Part shown: positions 1-10,856 of the stretch, in pieces | How the letters are laid out: every line of letters begins with the position of its first letter | Position numbering within the stretch: position 1 is the stretch's first letter | Assembly: GCA_025765595.1 (NCBI GenBank) | Contig: JAIVFH010000044.1 | Coordinates: 124,001-188,000, forward strand | DNA: 64,000 nucleotides | DNA from: Obelidium mucronatum | Lineage: Eukaryota > Chytridiomycota > Chytridiomycetes > Chytridiales > Chytriomycetaceae | Reading direction: 5' to 3' | Translations under genes and position numbers: made by a program | The notes under the pieces: generated by a model | What the model saw: only the letters and a program-made list of their open reading frames with translations | Told to the model about the DNA's origin: nothing | Databases searched by the model: none

Positions 1-18
1 AAAAAAGGCATACTTACC

Positions 19-195
19 TGAGTCGGAGATGCTGGTGATCACGAAGGCCAGCTCTCCATGGATGGGTTTGGCCATTGCACACACGTGCTGGGCCCGTCTG
101 TGCACAACTCCTTCGGGGGTTCGTGGGACTATAATTTTTCTATCGGGAGTCTCGCTTTCGAGCAGACTCCTGGCCCTTCCTTCTCTTTAAGTGAA
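19..195 (-). other. Possible coding exon of an unrecognised gene, cut by the window edge
   Basis: On the minus strand an open frame of about 55 codons ends at a strong-looking 5' splice site, CAG|GTAAGT, near position 18. It lies just beyond the stop of the CRN-like pseudogene at 210. I do not recognise the peptide, and the rest of the gene would lie outside the window. It could also be a chance frame. Confidence 0.22.
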
Positions 196-209
196 AATGA
201 TGAAACTGT

Positions 210-1888
210 TTATTCCTTTAACAAACCCCACAAGCCTGTACCCAAGCAATCAAAGAAGTCGGGTTGCGTGGTTTCATTCAACAGCTGCACATCATTTTCC
301 ATATCCGTTGCTGGTGAAACCGAGCAAAGAACTCGCCTGATTACTTTTAATTCCAGAACATCAAGCATCTCCTTCCGTTCATCCTCAAATCCAGATAATA
401 CAGTCTTGGTGCTGTTGTTGCAGTAGAAAAAGTTGAAGTCTGTTGTATGGCAAGCATTCACAAGTTGTTGTTTGCTGCACTCGGAACTGGAATCAATCTG
501 AATCATATACACGATGTCATTGTAGATGACTGCAATATCCGGACCACAGAATTGATTGGGGAAAAAGATGTTGTTGTCCTTTTTGTACATGACAAAGGTG
601 CTAAAATCCGCGTGTCTTGATTTGATGATTGCTCCAGGAGCTGATTTGGTGGGATCCAACCATGAACGCGTAAGCCACCAAATATTTCAAAATGTAGTGC
701 TTCTCAGTCATTTGGGGTTTTGGGTATACTCTCAACTGTCGGCAGATTTCGTGCACAATATCTGAAACAGAAATGAAGTATTGTAGGCATTCGACAACAA
801 CGAGTTCCTCCAAGGAAACGGAAAAAATCGAAGACTTGATGGCCTTACAGAAACCAAGACCGTACTGAACTGCATCTGCTCCAATCTGGTCAGATAAGAA
901 GAGTATTGCAGCTTTTCCATTGAAAAGGTATTGAACCAATCCTTGAGTGACAATGGCTGCTACTGTTGAATCATCGACAATAGGATGGAAGCTGCACGTT
1001 CCTTCCCCCTTTTGCTCCTTCATTTTTTCCCTTACGCTATCCTTCCAATAGTGCCTGAGGGGAAACATCCCGCTTGCTGGATTTGATAGCACGAAAATAA
1101 AATCGGCCATGGCAGCTTCAATCGACGTTTTCTTGTCAACAACCGCATCCAAGAGAAATGCGACAAAACAAGGACGTCCAAGGAACAACTTGTTGAACGT
1201 TACAGATTCAACAATGTGCAAGATTCCTTCTTTGGAAAAAACATCCGGGCTGAGCATCTGTCGAATAAATGTTTCGGCTTCTGCCGCATTCAAGGGCTTT
1301 AGATTCGAAATTAGGCTGAACCCATGAACTACCCCACTCTGGAATGCTGCAGATTTCACCATTTCTCTCATATTGCGGTTCCAGAGATGATAAAATTCCG
1401 GAAATGGAGTTTTGATTCAAACACAAGTGGAGAAAAGAAGGGTCTCCCAGTTGTTGTACTTGTTGAGAAGATACATTCTCCCAAGAGAGAACGGTGAATG
1501 TCATCAATAACCAAGAAATCAAAGGTCCCCTTCATTCCTTTCAGTTGCCTTCCAACTTGGGAAGTGTGGTGCGTGGTGGCCAAGAGTTCAAACAGCACAC
1601 GGAATATATCGACGCCTCCGAAAAATTCCCGTGGATGGAGTTGCGCTACCAGGATCTGATCAGGTCTGGTGTACCCGTGGTCCATCAAGTATCCACACAC
1701 AAAAGCTTGGACAAAGTACAGCAACTCAATCAAGTATGTTGTTCGGTGTGGAGACGCATGGCACAGGTCATGACACCTTTCCATGTCGCCGGACCCGAGA
1801 TCCCAGATTTGCCGCGCCGTGACAAAATAGAAACCGTGCTGAGTGGTCAAGATCTCCAAAAGTTGTCTGGTTTTGCCGGATCCCGATA
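210..1888 (-). pseudogene. CRN-like NTPase gene, C-terminal part (P-loop to nuclease-like domain), broken
   Basis: Read on the minus strand, this segment starts inside a Walker A P-loop (GSGKT near 1880) and reaches a Walker B-like LVIDD near 1500. It then has an ISGT segment and a FLGRP..F segment, an arrangement I associate with the NTPase domain of Crinkler (CRN) effectors. The last frame (659-210) has a GPDI...Q-x-D pattern resembling the restriction-endonuclease-type nuclease domain of CRN proteins, but the expected lysine is replaced. Frame breaks near 1370 and 650 join three frames that would otherwise form one protein. The 5' part of the same gene lies 10.6 kb away at 12540-12792, beyond the inserted transposon. 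CRN proteins are host-directed effectors in oomycetes and occur in chytrids. The family call comes from motif memory; the breakage is seen directly. Confidence 0.62.
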
Positions 1889-1890
1889 CA

Positions 1891-1903
1891 CATCAGGAAA
1901 CTG
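1891..1903 (+). repeat. Left terminal inverted repeat of the Plavaka-like element
   Basis: CATCAGGAAACTG, matched on the opposite strand at the right end with one extra A. The flanking dinucleotide CA is duplicated at both ends. Confidence 0.75.
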
Positions 1904-1924
1904 GGGTTTTTGCCGAAATAAATT

Positions 1925-2115
1925 TTGATGCATTTGATGTATTTCAAGGATTTCAAATGCAACATGACGCATTTCAAATGAAAGAAATGATTTCCTTGCA
2001 TTTTAGATGCACTTAGATGCATTTCAAATAATAGAAATAGTTGCTTTCATTTCAGAGACAGAAAGATGCATTTCAAATAATTATAAATATTTTGATGAAT
2101 TTGAGATGATTTAGA
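1925..2115 (+). repeat. Subterminal ATTTCAAAT repeats, left end
   Basis: At least four copies of a TGCATTTCAAAT-like motif lie within 190 bp of AT-rich sequence just inside the left terminus. The right end (12190-12480) carries the same core in reverse orientation (ATTTGAAATG). CACTA-type transposases are known to bind repeated subterminal motifs, so these are candidate transposase-binding sites. Confidence 0.6.
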
Positions 2116-2177
2116 TGTGTTCAGATTCTAGCCAGGGACTATGTGAAACTGAGGGATTTCTGCAAGGAGTTGACTTT

Positions 2178-2335
2178 CTAGGGATTGATCCCAGGCACAT
2201 AAGGCAAAGCTAGGGGTTGATCCCAGGGACTCTAAGGGACTTCCTAGGGATTGATCCCAGGCACAAAAGGCAAAGCTAGGGGTTGATCCCAGGAACTCTA
2301 AGGGACTTCCTAGGGATTGATCCCAGGCACAGAAG
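2178..2335 (+). repeat. 66-bp tandem repeat, 2.4 copies
   Basis: Units start at 2178, 2244 and 2310 with a period of exactly 66 bp. Each unit contains two half-units built on CTAGGG(A/G)TTGATCCCAGG, itself an imperfect palindrome around GGGATTGATCCC. Further decayed half-units continue to about 2390. It lies between the subterminal repeats and the transposase stop and has no coding potential I can support. Confidence 0.8.
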
Positions 2336-2443
2336 GAGACTATTGGCCCTCTTGGGAGTTGATCCCCAGGACTTAAAGGAAAGTATAGAAATCAGAATTT
2401 ATTAACCAAAAATATCAAGGAAAATTAAAAAAATCAAAAGCAA

Positions 2444-5400
2444 TCAAAAAGAGCATGGAATTTGTGACCAAACGTACTTATCGGAATAGCTATTCAAATA
2501 AACTTGTCCACTTCTACCCTCCCTTCCATCTTGAAAAAATGGCACCACCCAAGCACGCATACCAACCTTTGCAAGTGGTACAACTACTGTACTTTTTGGC
2601 AATGGTTTTTCAAAAATCCAGCACCCAGTATTATTCTGCCTTTCAAGCGGGAGGGTATGGTACTGCTGCAACAACGCAAAGGATGTATTTGCCTTATGAT
2701 CAGCCTGGCATACCCTGAACAATGCAACAAGGCCACCGAGTGCCCAATTACTTCCTTTTATCCCATTTCCTGTACCTACATCATACAGGCAACAGTGCTT
2801 ATAGGAAGGGCCAGTCCGCAGATGTTGTATCGTTGGAATTCCATCTTCATCATGATCTGTAATTTTCACTGTGCGATAGAATACAGCCTGTAATTTCATT
2901 AATGTGTGAAAACTAACAAAGACTTACTTTGTTGGTTGCAAGTTCCAAGTGCTTGCTAATCTTTGCCTTGATTCCAGAATATTGCAAGTCAGACGACTTG
3001 TCAAGGATATGAAAAAATGACATATGCATCTTGTGTTGAAGTCCCATCCCAATTTTTTGTGTATTCTCAGCCCAACCAAAAACGCGCGATAAGATTATCA
3101 TTTTGTCCTGACGGGCAACAAAACGCATCATCTATAGTTATTTTTAGATTCGAGACTTTCAGCTTATCTTTCAGAAAAGACCTGCTCTTCAGCATTCTTT
3201 CGGTTGGATGCAAGATATGCTTTGACTACATCATTAACATGGCTTGCCTCAACAGCTTCAGTGCCGTAGCCATCAGGAGCACCAAGTTTTCGAATCAAAT
3301 GCGCAAATTGGCCAAATGTGTGGAGTTTCGGAAAGCAAAGCTTTGACTGTAACTTAAACGTTAATTCTGAAATAAATCAGCTGTGCAAACCTTTGAGTTT
3401 GCCAAAAAGCATTTTATCTGCTGCTCAAATTGAACAAATTTTTGCTGCATGGCATCTAAATCAGTATCCGTGAACGCCGTTGAAGAGATAGTCATGACTA
3501 AGTCATTAAAGGTTTTGAAGCATTCCAACTGTTGTTCATCTAACAAGTCAACTGTGCAGAGTAGCAATGACTAAAATTTCGTGTTAGGGGAATAAAACCT
3601 AGCATATGCATCACCTTCATAATTGCTTGATAGTCGTCCCTTGTGAGACGGCTGTGCAACGTTACACCATTCTTAAACGTTTTAATACCTGGAAATTTTG
3701 CAGGAAATTTTGAAAGAGTGACAAATCTATGATAATTTAAATGATGCAGCCAAATTAAGGAGGAAAGCATCACCTTGAATCAAGTAAATCAAGCCCATTC
3801 TCTGGATACTCTTCTTCAATATTAGCTTTAATAAAAAGCCACAAATGATGAGCAAAAACCCCAGATTCATTGACATGAAGCTTGTCTGGAGTAATCGCCT
3901 CATGAATACAAAACGTTGGACCAAGAGCATAGAATGCATTCTATGTCAAATTTAGTTTAAGTGCAGACTTGTCATTAAATCTCACCTGGATATGTTCAAC
4001 AATGCTGTGAGCCTGAAAAAATTTTGTCGTGAAGTCTTTGCGTTGATTTGGCTACCTTGCTGAATCAATTCCTTCATTTTCTTGGTTGTCTTGAGGTCGT
4101 AGAATTTTCCACATGGATCCCCACAATCACACAAATGGTCTTCTGGAACAAAACAGCATGTCATTGGTGCAGATTTTCCTGCGACAGTCAACGACAACAT
4201 GCATAGTTCTGGATAATCTCCATTTACATGCATAAGTACAGGAAAATACCAGCGGATTCTTCCATCAGGGCTTTCCAACTCAACACCTCTAATACGTTAA
4301 ATTTATATAAACACCATTAAAATATTTTAACATACTCTCTTATCCAGTCTTCAATGTCTGATAAAGCAGTCCTTAGTACAGCATGGAAGAATGCCCTTTT
4401 GAAAGCCAAAAGCCAAGCCGGGGATTTTGACTCACTGTTGGAGTTTTTGTGAATTTTTGGCATGTAGAATAGTAATTGGCGAGATCGATTTGATAGTATT
4501 TTTCGGTAGCCCTTGTTTAAATTTGCTGGTTACCCAATTTTGTTGTTAGTGAACTAATTAGTGGTGCTTAGTTCTTTCAAACCAAAATCTAAGTGAAACG
4601 GATGGAATGATTTTTTCCCAAGCTTTGTTGCTATAGCTGCGTCAGATCCGATAGTGAGAAGCAGTGCCGTTGCCCCATCTGGTAGCATATTCTAAAGTAC
4701 AGTTTCAGTTTAAGTACAGTAAAGATGCTTATACCTGAAGTGTCTCACAGCGATCTGATGACCATGCCTCTGAATAAAGGCGATTGTTTTGAGAATCGAT
4801 TTGCCGCTTAAACTTATATTGAAAGTGGCTGTCAAGTGAACGATCTTGAAGCGTTGTCTGAATAACTTTTCACATATGGCGAATGTAAACATTAGAGTCC
4901 ATTGTTTGATAATAGCGTTTAGCAAGCAGCTTAAATTCCGGCGGCAAACTAATTGAGATTTCTTCGAATGATATGTTGCGCAGCTCGTAATCCTGAAGTA
5001 CAATTGACATGAAATTCAAAACTTAAAACGGCATTTGCTTACCACACTCAATTGCAATTCATCCACAGCATCGAGGAGCTTTTTTCCAGATTTAAATGTA
5101 CATAGGGACTCCTTTGGGAACCATCTTGACTGAAACTGCAGGAGTCTATGAAAGATTCACGTTAAATTTTGCTAATTGTTTAAACTTACTTAGTGATTTC
5201 CGATTGTCCCATCGGATTATCAAGAATAACGTGCTTCATGAAACTTATGTCAATTGGCTTGAATTTTCGCATTATCTCACGCTTTTGTTGCAGGAAAGTA
5301 GACTCAACAATTTCTGAATTTACTGGTTTTCCTATTTATTTTATTTTTATTAGTTTTATTTAAATCAATGGCGTACCATAATTTCGGTTGGGTTCTTGAG

Positions 5401-5689
5401 GTTCTGGAGTATGCGATTTTGCAGGGGAAGTTGGGCCATTTTGGCCAGAACCTGGAAATTGTTCCATATCCTCATCGGCATCAAAATCTAGAAATATTTA
5501 ATACAACACTGGATTCCATTGATAGTTTTACCTCGAATATTTTCTTCTGGTGTCTGGTGCTGAGGCGGTCTGGTGGGTATGTTTGCGTTACTTTCTGTCA
5601 CATGATATTTGTCATAATGAGCCGATAGCAGATGTCTTGCTCTTTTTCCTGTGAAATGTTTTAGACACCAGTTGCAGTGCATGCTCATT
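2444..5689 (-). CDS. Plavaka-type transposase, multi-exon
   Basis: Several exons read on the minus strand, joined by short introns. From the N-terminus they give a C-x2-C...H...H zinc-finger-like segment (near 5600-5690), then a block with SPDGRIRWYFPVL and a cysteine-rich stretch (4278-3982). Next come a block with NAFYALGP...ITPDKLH (about 3935-3780) and one with FPGIKTFKNG (about 3715-3610). A helical block with HLIRKLGAPDGY follows (about 3340-3170), and then a C-terminal part with VVPLAKVGMRAW (2899-2444). This order matches the Plavaka transposase family as I know it. Introns such as the one between 3984 and 3935 have proper GT..AG ends, so the gene may be intact. Exact exon limits and the start (ATG at 5689 or upstream) are unresolved. 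It is divergent from the companion gene at 5775. Confidence 0.72.
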
Positions 5690-5774
5690 TTGCACGTTTT
5701 TTCAAAATGAGAAAAAACGTGACGAAAAGTTGAGTTCAAAATCAAACAATAAACACAATACACGCAAAGGAACA
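5690..5774. promoter_or_regulatory. Shared intergenic region between divergent transposon genes
   Basis: About 85 bp separate the likely minus-strand transposase start and the plus-strand companion ATG at 5775. Both genes must start their reading frames from here, so a bidirectional promoter is inferred. No specific motif was identified. Confidence 0.4.
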
Positions 5775-6113
5775 ATGAGAAAGATCCCTTCTTCAGACAA
5801 TGAAGCTGCTTCAGATGATGATGCTATGGTGCAAAAATAGTAAGAGCTGTCATTCTTTGAAAAGCCCAGATGCATAGTCACTTCTAAAACTGATCACAGC
5901 AGAAATCCACGCAAAAAGCGAAAACAAACCAGATCAAATAGTCCAGTCCTGGATGATATGTTTGATGAAGAAGAAGAAGCAGATTTTAATCACAATGACG
6001 ATGACTTGGAGAGTGATCAAGAGAACACTTCCCCTGAAAAACCAATTCCCTCAAACTTAAGGTATTTATTTACCTATTATTTATTTAATTTATTTATACA
6101 GTAATTCAGGAAG

Positions 6114-6118
6114 AAGAC
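6114..6118. repeat. Target-site duplication of copia 1 (AAGAC)
   Basis: AAGAC precedes the left LTR at 6114-6118 and follows the right LTR at 10857-10861. Ty1/copia integrases make 5-bp duplications. Confidence 0.9.
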
Positions 6119-6383
6119 TGTTGGATTTTGGATAGTTTTTGGATGGTAGTTGGAATTAGTTGAAACTGAATTCGCGTTTCAGAATGGTTCAACGTTGTGA
6201 TTAGATTTTTTGGGCCTGGAATTCGTATTTAAGGAGTGGTTTTCCCCTTTGTTTTTCTTCATTGAATTCTGTGTTATTTATTTGGTTTGACACATACAAA
6301 CAAATAGGTAAAATATATTGTGATTGAATTCTGTGTTATTTATTTGGTTTGACACATACAAACAAATAGAATATCCACCGACA
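6119..6383 (+). repeat. 5' LTR of copia 1
   Basis: 265 bp, TG...CA ends, with a TATA-like GTATTTAAGG near 6226. A 47-bp segment beginning ATTGAATTCTGTG occurs twice within it, 63 bp apart (about 6263 and 6326). Confidence 0.92.
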
Positions 6384-6429
6384 CGTTATCAGCACCAAGT
6401 TCTACGATTACGATTGCGATCCTTAGACT

Positions 6430-9400
6430 ATGGGCGACGATTTCTACAAGGCAATTCAGTCCTTTGAATCAAGAAGTGCCGATTGGCCGCATTTCTATTT
6501 AAAGTTTTCAACTGTCCTTGAAGCGAAAGATATATTGCACGTCTTGGACAAACCACCGACGGAAGCCAAGGATGAGACTGCTCTTGCGATTGCGGTGAAG
6601 CAATGGAAGCAAGATGATGCCAAGGCTAGGGCGTATTTGGTCGGCAAATTGGGTGGTGACGCTCTCAACCTCGTCGAGCACTGCAAGACTGTAGCGGATA
6701 TGATTGCGGTCTTTAAAACTCAGTATGAATCGGATTCAGCGTCTTCGTCGTTGTCAAGACTGGATCGATTACTGGATGTGTCCTATAAAACTGGATCGGA
6801 GGTGTCAACTTACCTCGGTACTATGAATGGGATATTCACTGAGATTGCTCACAATGGAGGCTTGGATATCGATAAATTGCATGCTACTCTGTTGTTGCGT
6901 GGCTTACCTGACGATAATGATTGGCGTGGATTCAAAACGGCCATCAGAGCGCAGGAAGAGTCGAATCTATCCAAGGAGAAGATTTCTCGCTTGGTAACCG
7001 AACATGCGAATGAATTGAGACGCAAGTCGGGTGGTGGTGAAGGTGGGACGTTGAAGGGTGCCAAAGGCCAGACGGCTTTTGTGGCAGGGGATGATGAATG
7101 TTTCAGATGTGGAAATTCTGGTCATCGTTGGAAAGATTGTAGAAGTAAGCCGAAGCCAGGTTGGAAGGATCGGTCTGCAGGTGGAAAGGGAAAGGCAATG
7201 ACAGCCCAACCTGTGAAGAAGGATAAATCATCGAAAAAGGCGGTTAGCTTTTCATTCATGGCGAATGATAAGTTGGTATCGGATGTTGGATCTGGTTTAT
7301 GGATCGACGATCTGGGGGCGACGAAAACATATTGTTTTGATCGTCGGGTCTTCAAATCTTATGAAGATTATGTTGGAAATGTTAAAGTGGGTAACAATGA
7401 GGAGTTAAGAATTAGCGGTGTGGGTATGGTGGAGTTTAAGTCAGTGTTGACAGATGGTTCTGTGACTACTGTTACCTTGGAAAGGGTTTACCACGTACCG
7501 GACATGGCAGCAAACCTCGTTTCGACATCAAGTTTGGATGCGAAAGGTGTTACAACGGAGTCGTCAAAGGGAATTCGCCGCTTTATGTTGAATGGCGTGG
7601 AATTCATGCATTCTGTGAAGAATCGCGACGGGCTCTGGATTCTTGCTATTGAACCTAAAAGTGCATCTGCGCACATTGGGTTAGTAGCGGCTGATCTAAA
7701 ATTGTGGCATCAGCGGTTGGGGCATTTGGGTCTCGACAATATGAAACGTTTGCAAGGAATGGTAAACGGACTTACCTTGTCTAAAAAGGATTTGGACGAA
7801 GGATTGGGCTTCTGCACTGCTTGTGTGGAGGGAAAACATCAGCGACGTAGTTTTAAAGCATCAACCAATGAGCGTGCGAAAAACCCGATGGATTTAATCC
7901 ATATTGATTGGGTAATTGTCAATGTACCTGGGTTGGATGGCGAAACGTTGGCGTTGGTAATGACGGACGATTGTACTGGAATGCGGTTTTCATTTCCGGT
8001 AAATCAACGCTCTGGTCTTCAATTGGTCAAGATTTTCAAGGCTTGGCAGCCATGGGCGGAACGTCAATCGGGTCACAAGTTAAAGTGTATTCGATCTGAT
8101 AATGGGAAAGAATTCAAGGAGGGCGAATTTGCGCGCTACTTGGAGAATTTGGGTGTGGAACAACAGTTTATTGTTCCATACGAACACGAACAAAATGGAG
8201 TTGCCGAAGGTTCAATTCGGATCCTGTTTGAAAAAGCACGCACAGCGCTACTGGACACCAAGAAACTACCGTTGAAGTATTGGGGTAAAGCGTTGACGTG
8301 TATGACTTACGTGGCAAATAGGTCGCCGTATGCGGACTTAAAAGTTACACCAATTGAGGGGTTTACTGGAGTTAAACCTGATTTTGGGAAAATGCCATTG
8401 TGGGTGTTTGGAGCTGCTTGTTGGGCGAAAGTGCCAAAGGAGCTGGTTAGGGGTAAAAAGAAGTTAAACTCGCGCTCAAGAGCATGTTTATTTCTTAATT
8501 ACGTTCAAGGCGGTCATGCCTATGAGGTGGTGGATGTTGTGACGAAAGAGGTTTTTGTTACCACAAACCTGAAGTTTGATGAACGTGGTGATTCTTTTGA
8601 GGGAAAGTTTCCGGAAGAATTGGATGACATGTGCGATTTGTTGAGTGGAAGTGATGGAGAAGATGAAGATTATAAAGTAGCTCGTGTGGACGAGGGGGTG
8701 ATGGGAGGTGGTGAAGTAGATGAGGATGATGTACCTGATGAAGCCACGGATTATGCTTCTGAATATGGAACGGCGCCATCGCCAGCATCATCAACTACAA
8801 CGTCAATGTTTGGAACTCCTACCTCAGCTACGGCGTCTTCGGGTCCGTCTACACCAACTCAGTCGCGTCCACGTCGATCTATCTTGAAAAAGAACTACAA
8901 TGAGGATTCGGAAGATGAGTATGGGCATTTTGCTTACGCTATAACAGTCCCTAGAACCTATCAGGATTTAATGCGGCTGAGTCCTGAAGAACAGCGGATG
9001 TGGCGTTTGTCAATGGAAAAAGAATACGATGCACTTACCGAGGATCATGATACATGGGATTTGACAGCCGATAAGCCAAGAGATAAGAAGGCGTTGCCAT
9101 CAACTTGGGCTTTTGCAAAGAAAGAGGGTCCGACGGTTCTACCAGAGGAAGCTCGCAAGTCTTGCTTGTGTGTGCGAGGAGATTTGCAAACATATGGGGT
9201 TGATTACCTCGAAACGTTCGCACCGGTTGCGAAGTTGGCGGCTATTCGGGTCGTTTTTGTATTGGCGGTTGCGTGGAAAATGGAAATTCACCAATCTGAT
9301 GTTAAAGGTGCGTTTGTCAATGCGGACTTGGAAGGCGAAGAAGTCTGGATGAAGCAACCACCGGGTTTTGAAAAGTTTGGGCCTAATGGGGAAACTTTGT

Positions 9401-10530
9401 ACTGTTACCTGAAGAAGGCACTGTATGGTTTGCGTCAAGCGGGAAACTGTTGGCGAAAAATGTTGAAAGCATTTATGGAAAGTATTGGGTACTTAGCACT
9501 TATCGCGGAGAAGTGTATTTTTGTGAAATTTAGTACGTTTTCTGGGAAACCAATAATTATCATCGTCTGGGTCGATGATATACTGGCGTTATTCTGCAAA
9601 TTGGACCGAGAGGAATTCGATCGATTCTGGAAGGCGTTTACGACCAAGTTTACAGTTAAGGACTTGGGGAGTGTAGCACGGTACGTTGGAACAACTATCA
9701 AAAGGAATGTTGAGGAAGGGTGGTTATCGATTGATCAGACTTCGTCCGTTTTGGAGATTGTAGGAGAGTATCAATTGCTAAATGGGAAGGAGCGAAAGAC
9801 TCCGTTTCCAACTGGTGTGCGACTGGAGAAGTCTGCCGAAGGAGACGTTGAGACGGAACACAACTACCGTAGTCTTGTTGGGAAACTGATGTATCCGATG
9901 GTTTGGTCGCGACCGGAGTTGAGTTTTTACCTTGGAGCTTTGGGTAAACACAACTCGAAGGCAAGTACGGCACACTGGAATGCTGGACTGGAAGTTGTTC
10001 GTTATCTGTCAGCAACTTCAAATTACGGTCTTCACTACAAAGACAATGGTCACCTGAATCTGGAAGTTTGGGTGGATTCGGATTGGGCTGGAGATATGCA
10101 GACGGGTAAATCGGTCTGGAGCTACCAAGTGTTCTTGGGAGGCAATCTTGTAAGTTGGAAAAGCAAGCAGGACTCTATTACCTCAACATCGACAGCAATG
10201 GCGGAAATCGCGGCAATCTTTTATGGTCTTGGTGAGGGACTCTGGCTGATGGAATTGTTGAAGGAACTTGGAATCGACATCAAATCCTTCAAAATCTACA
10301 GCGATAATATGCCTGCAGTTAAGATCGCGAATAGCGATAAGGCGTTGGAACGGATTAAGCACGAAGTGGTTCGCGTGGAATTTATTCGCGATCATGTTCG
10401 ATCCGGAGTTGTTACAGTTGGTCACGTCGCAGGGATAGAGAATTGTTCGGATATTGGAACGAAGAATTTACCGTATCCATCGTTCGCGAAACACAGGGAG
10501 TTCATGGGAGTACGACCTGTTAGTGGCTAA
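6430..10530 (+). CDS. copia gag-pol polyprotein
   Basis: The 1366 residues run in copia order. First is a gag domain, then a CCHC zinc knuckle (CFRCGNSGHRWKDC, about residues 222-235). Next is an aspartic protease with WIDDLGAT near residue 292 where DSGA is usual. A GAG-pre-integrase segment (WHQRLGHLG) follows, then an integrase core with Asp near IHIDW, Asp in RSDNGKEF and Glu in NGVAEGS. Next is reverse transcriptase with SDVKGAFVNADL and the WVDDIL catalytic box, and last RNase H with VDSDWAGD. The reading frame is complete. The protease Leu in place of Ser next to the catalytic Asp, and STSTAMAE where copia RNase H usually has SSTEAE, are departures from the family pattern. Reverse transcription and integration are the expected roles. 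Confidence 0.95.
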   Translation: MGDDFYKAIQSFESRSADWPHFYLKFSTVLEAKDILHVLDKPPTEAKDETALAIAVKQWKQDDAKARAYLVGKLGGDALNLVEHCKTVADMIAVFKTQYESDSASSSLSRLDRLLDVSYKTGSEVSTYLGTMNGIFTEIAHNGGLDIDKLHATLLLRGLPDDNDWRGFKTAIRAQEESNLSKEKISRLVTEHANELRRKSGGGEGGTLKGAKGQTAFVAGDDECFRCGNSGHRWKDCRSKPKPGWKDRSAGGKGKAMTAQPVKKDKSSKKAVSFSFMANDKLVSDVGSGLWIDDLGATKTYCFDRRVFKSYEDYVGNVKVGNNEELRISGVGMVEFKSVLTDGSVTTVTLERVYHVPDMAANLVSTSSLDAKGVTTESSKGIRRFMLNGVEFMHSVKNRDGLWILAIEPKSASAHIGLVAADLKLWHQRLGHLGLDNMKRLQGMVNGLTLSKKDLDEGLGFCTACVEGKHQRRSFKASTNERAKNPMDLIHIDWVIVNVPGLDGETLALVMTDDCTGMRFSFPVNQRSGLQLVKIFKAWQPWAERQSGHKLKCIRSDNGKEFKEGEFARYLENLGVEQQFIVPYEHEQNGVAEGSIRILFEKARTALLDTKKLPLKYWGKALTCMTYVANRSPYADLKVTPIEGFTGVKPDFGKMPLWVFGAACWAKVPKELVRGKKKLNSRSRACLFLNYVQGGHAYEVVDVVTKEVFVTTNLKFDERGDSFEGKFPEELDDMCDLLSGSDGEDEDYKVARVDEGVMGGGEVDEDDVPDEATDYASEYGTAPSPASSTTTSMFGTPTSATASSGPSTPTQSRPRRSILKKNYNEDSEDEYGHFAYAITVPRTYQDLMRLSPEEQRMWRLSMEKEYDALTEDHDTWDLTADKPRDKKALPSTWAFAKKEGPTVLPEEARKSCLCVRGDLQTYGVDYLETFAPVAKLAAIRVVFVLAVAWKMEIHQSDVKGAFVNADLEGEEVWMKQPPGFEKFGPNGETLYCYLKKALYGLRQAGNCWRKMLKAFMESIGYLALIAEKCIFVKFSTFSGKPIIIIVWVDDILALFCKLDREEFDRFWKAFTTKFTVKDLGSVARYVGTTIKRNVEEGWLSIDQTSSVLEIVGEYQLLNGKERKTPFPTGVRLEKSAEGDVETEHNYRSLVGKLMYPMVWSRPELSFYLGALGKHNSKASTAHWNAGLEVVRYLSATSNYGLHYKDNGHLNLEVWVDSDWAGDMQTGKSVWSYQVFLGGNLVSWKSKQDSITSTSTAMAEIAAIFYGLGEGLWLMELLKELGIDIKSFKIYSDNMPAVKIANSDKALERIKHEVVRVEFIRDHVRSGVVTVGHVAGIENCSDIGTKNLPYPSFAKHREFMGVRPVSG

Positions 10531-10591
10531 AGAAGTTCAGTGAAGTGTTTGGGGGTTGTTCATCACAAGTTAAATTACGAATTAGGGGGTG

Positions 10592-10856
10592 TGTTGGATT
10601 TTGGATAGTTTTTGGATGGTAGTTGGAATTAGTTGAAACTGAATTCGCGTTTCAGAATGGTTCAACGTTGTGATTAGATTTTTTGGGCCTGGAATTCGTA
10701 TTTAAGGAGTGGTTTTCCCCTTTGTTTTTCTTCATTGAATTCTGTGTTATTTATTTGGTTTGACACATACAAACAAATAGGTAAAATATATTGTGATTGA
10801 ATTCTGTGTTATTTATTTGGTTTGACACATACAAACAAATAGAATATCCACCGACA
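10592..10856 (+). repeat. 3' LTR of copia 1
   Basis: 265 bp, identical by eye to the 5' LTR, followed by the AAGAC duplication at 10857-10861. Confidence 0.92.

Larger units (their letters stand above)
6119..10856 (+). mobile_element. Ty1/copia LTR retrotransposon 1, intact and apparently young
   Basis: Two 265-bp LTRs (6119-6383 and 10592-10856), identical by eye, bracket a single 1366-codon gag-pol frame. The element is 4738 bp and is flanked by the 5-bp duplication AAGAC. Directly after the left LTR, GTTATCAGCACC resembles the internal initiator-tRNA-Met primer site used by many copia elements. Directly before the right LTR is a short purine run (TTAGGGGGTG) that can serve as the polypurine tract. 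It interrupts the companion gene of the Plavaka-like element, so it arrived after that transposon. Confidence 0.95.
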
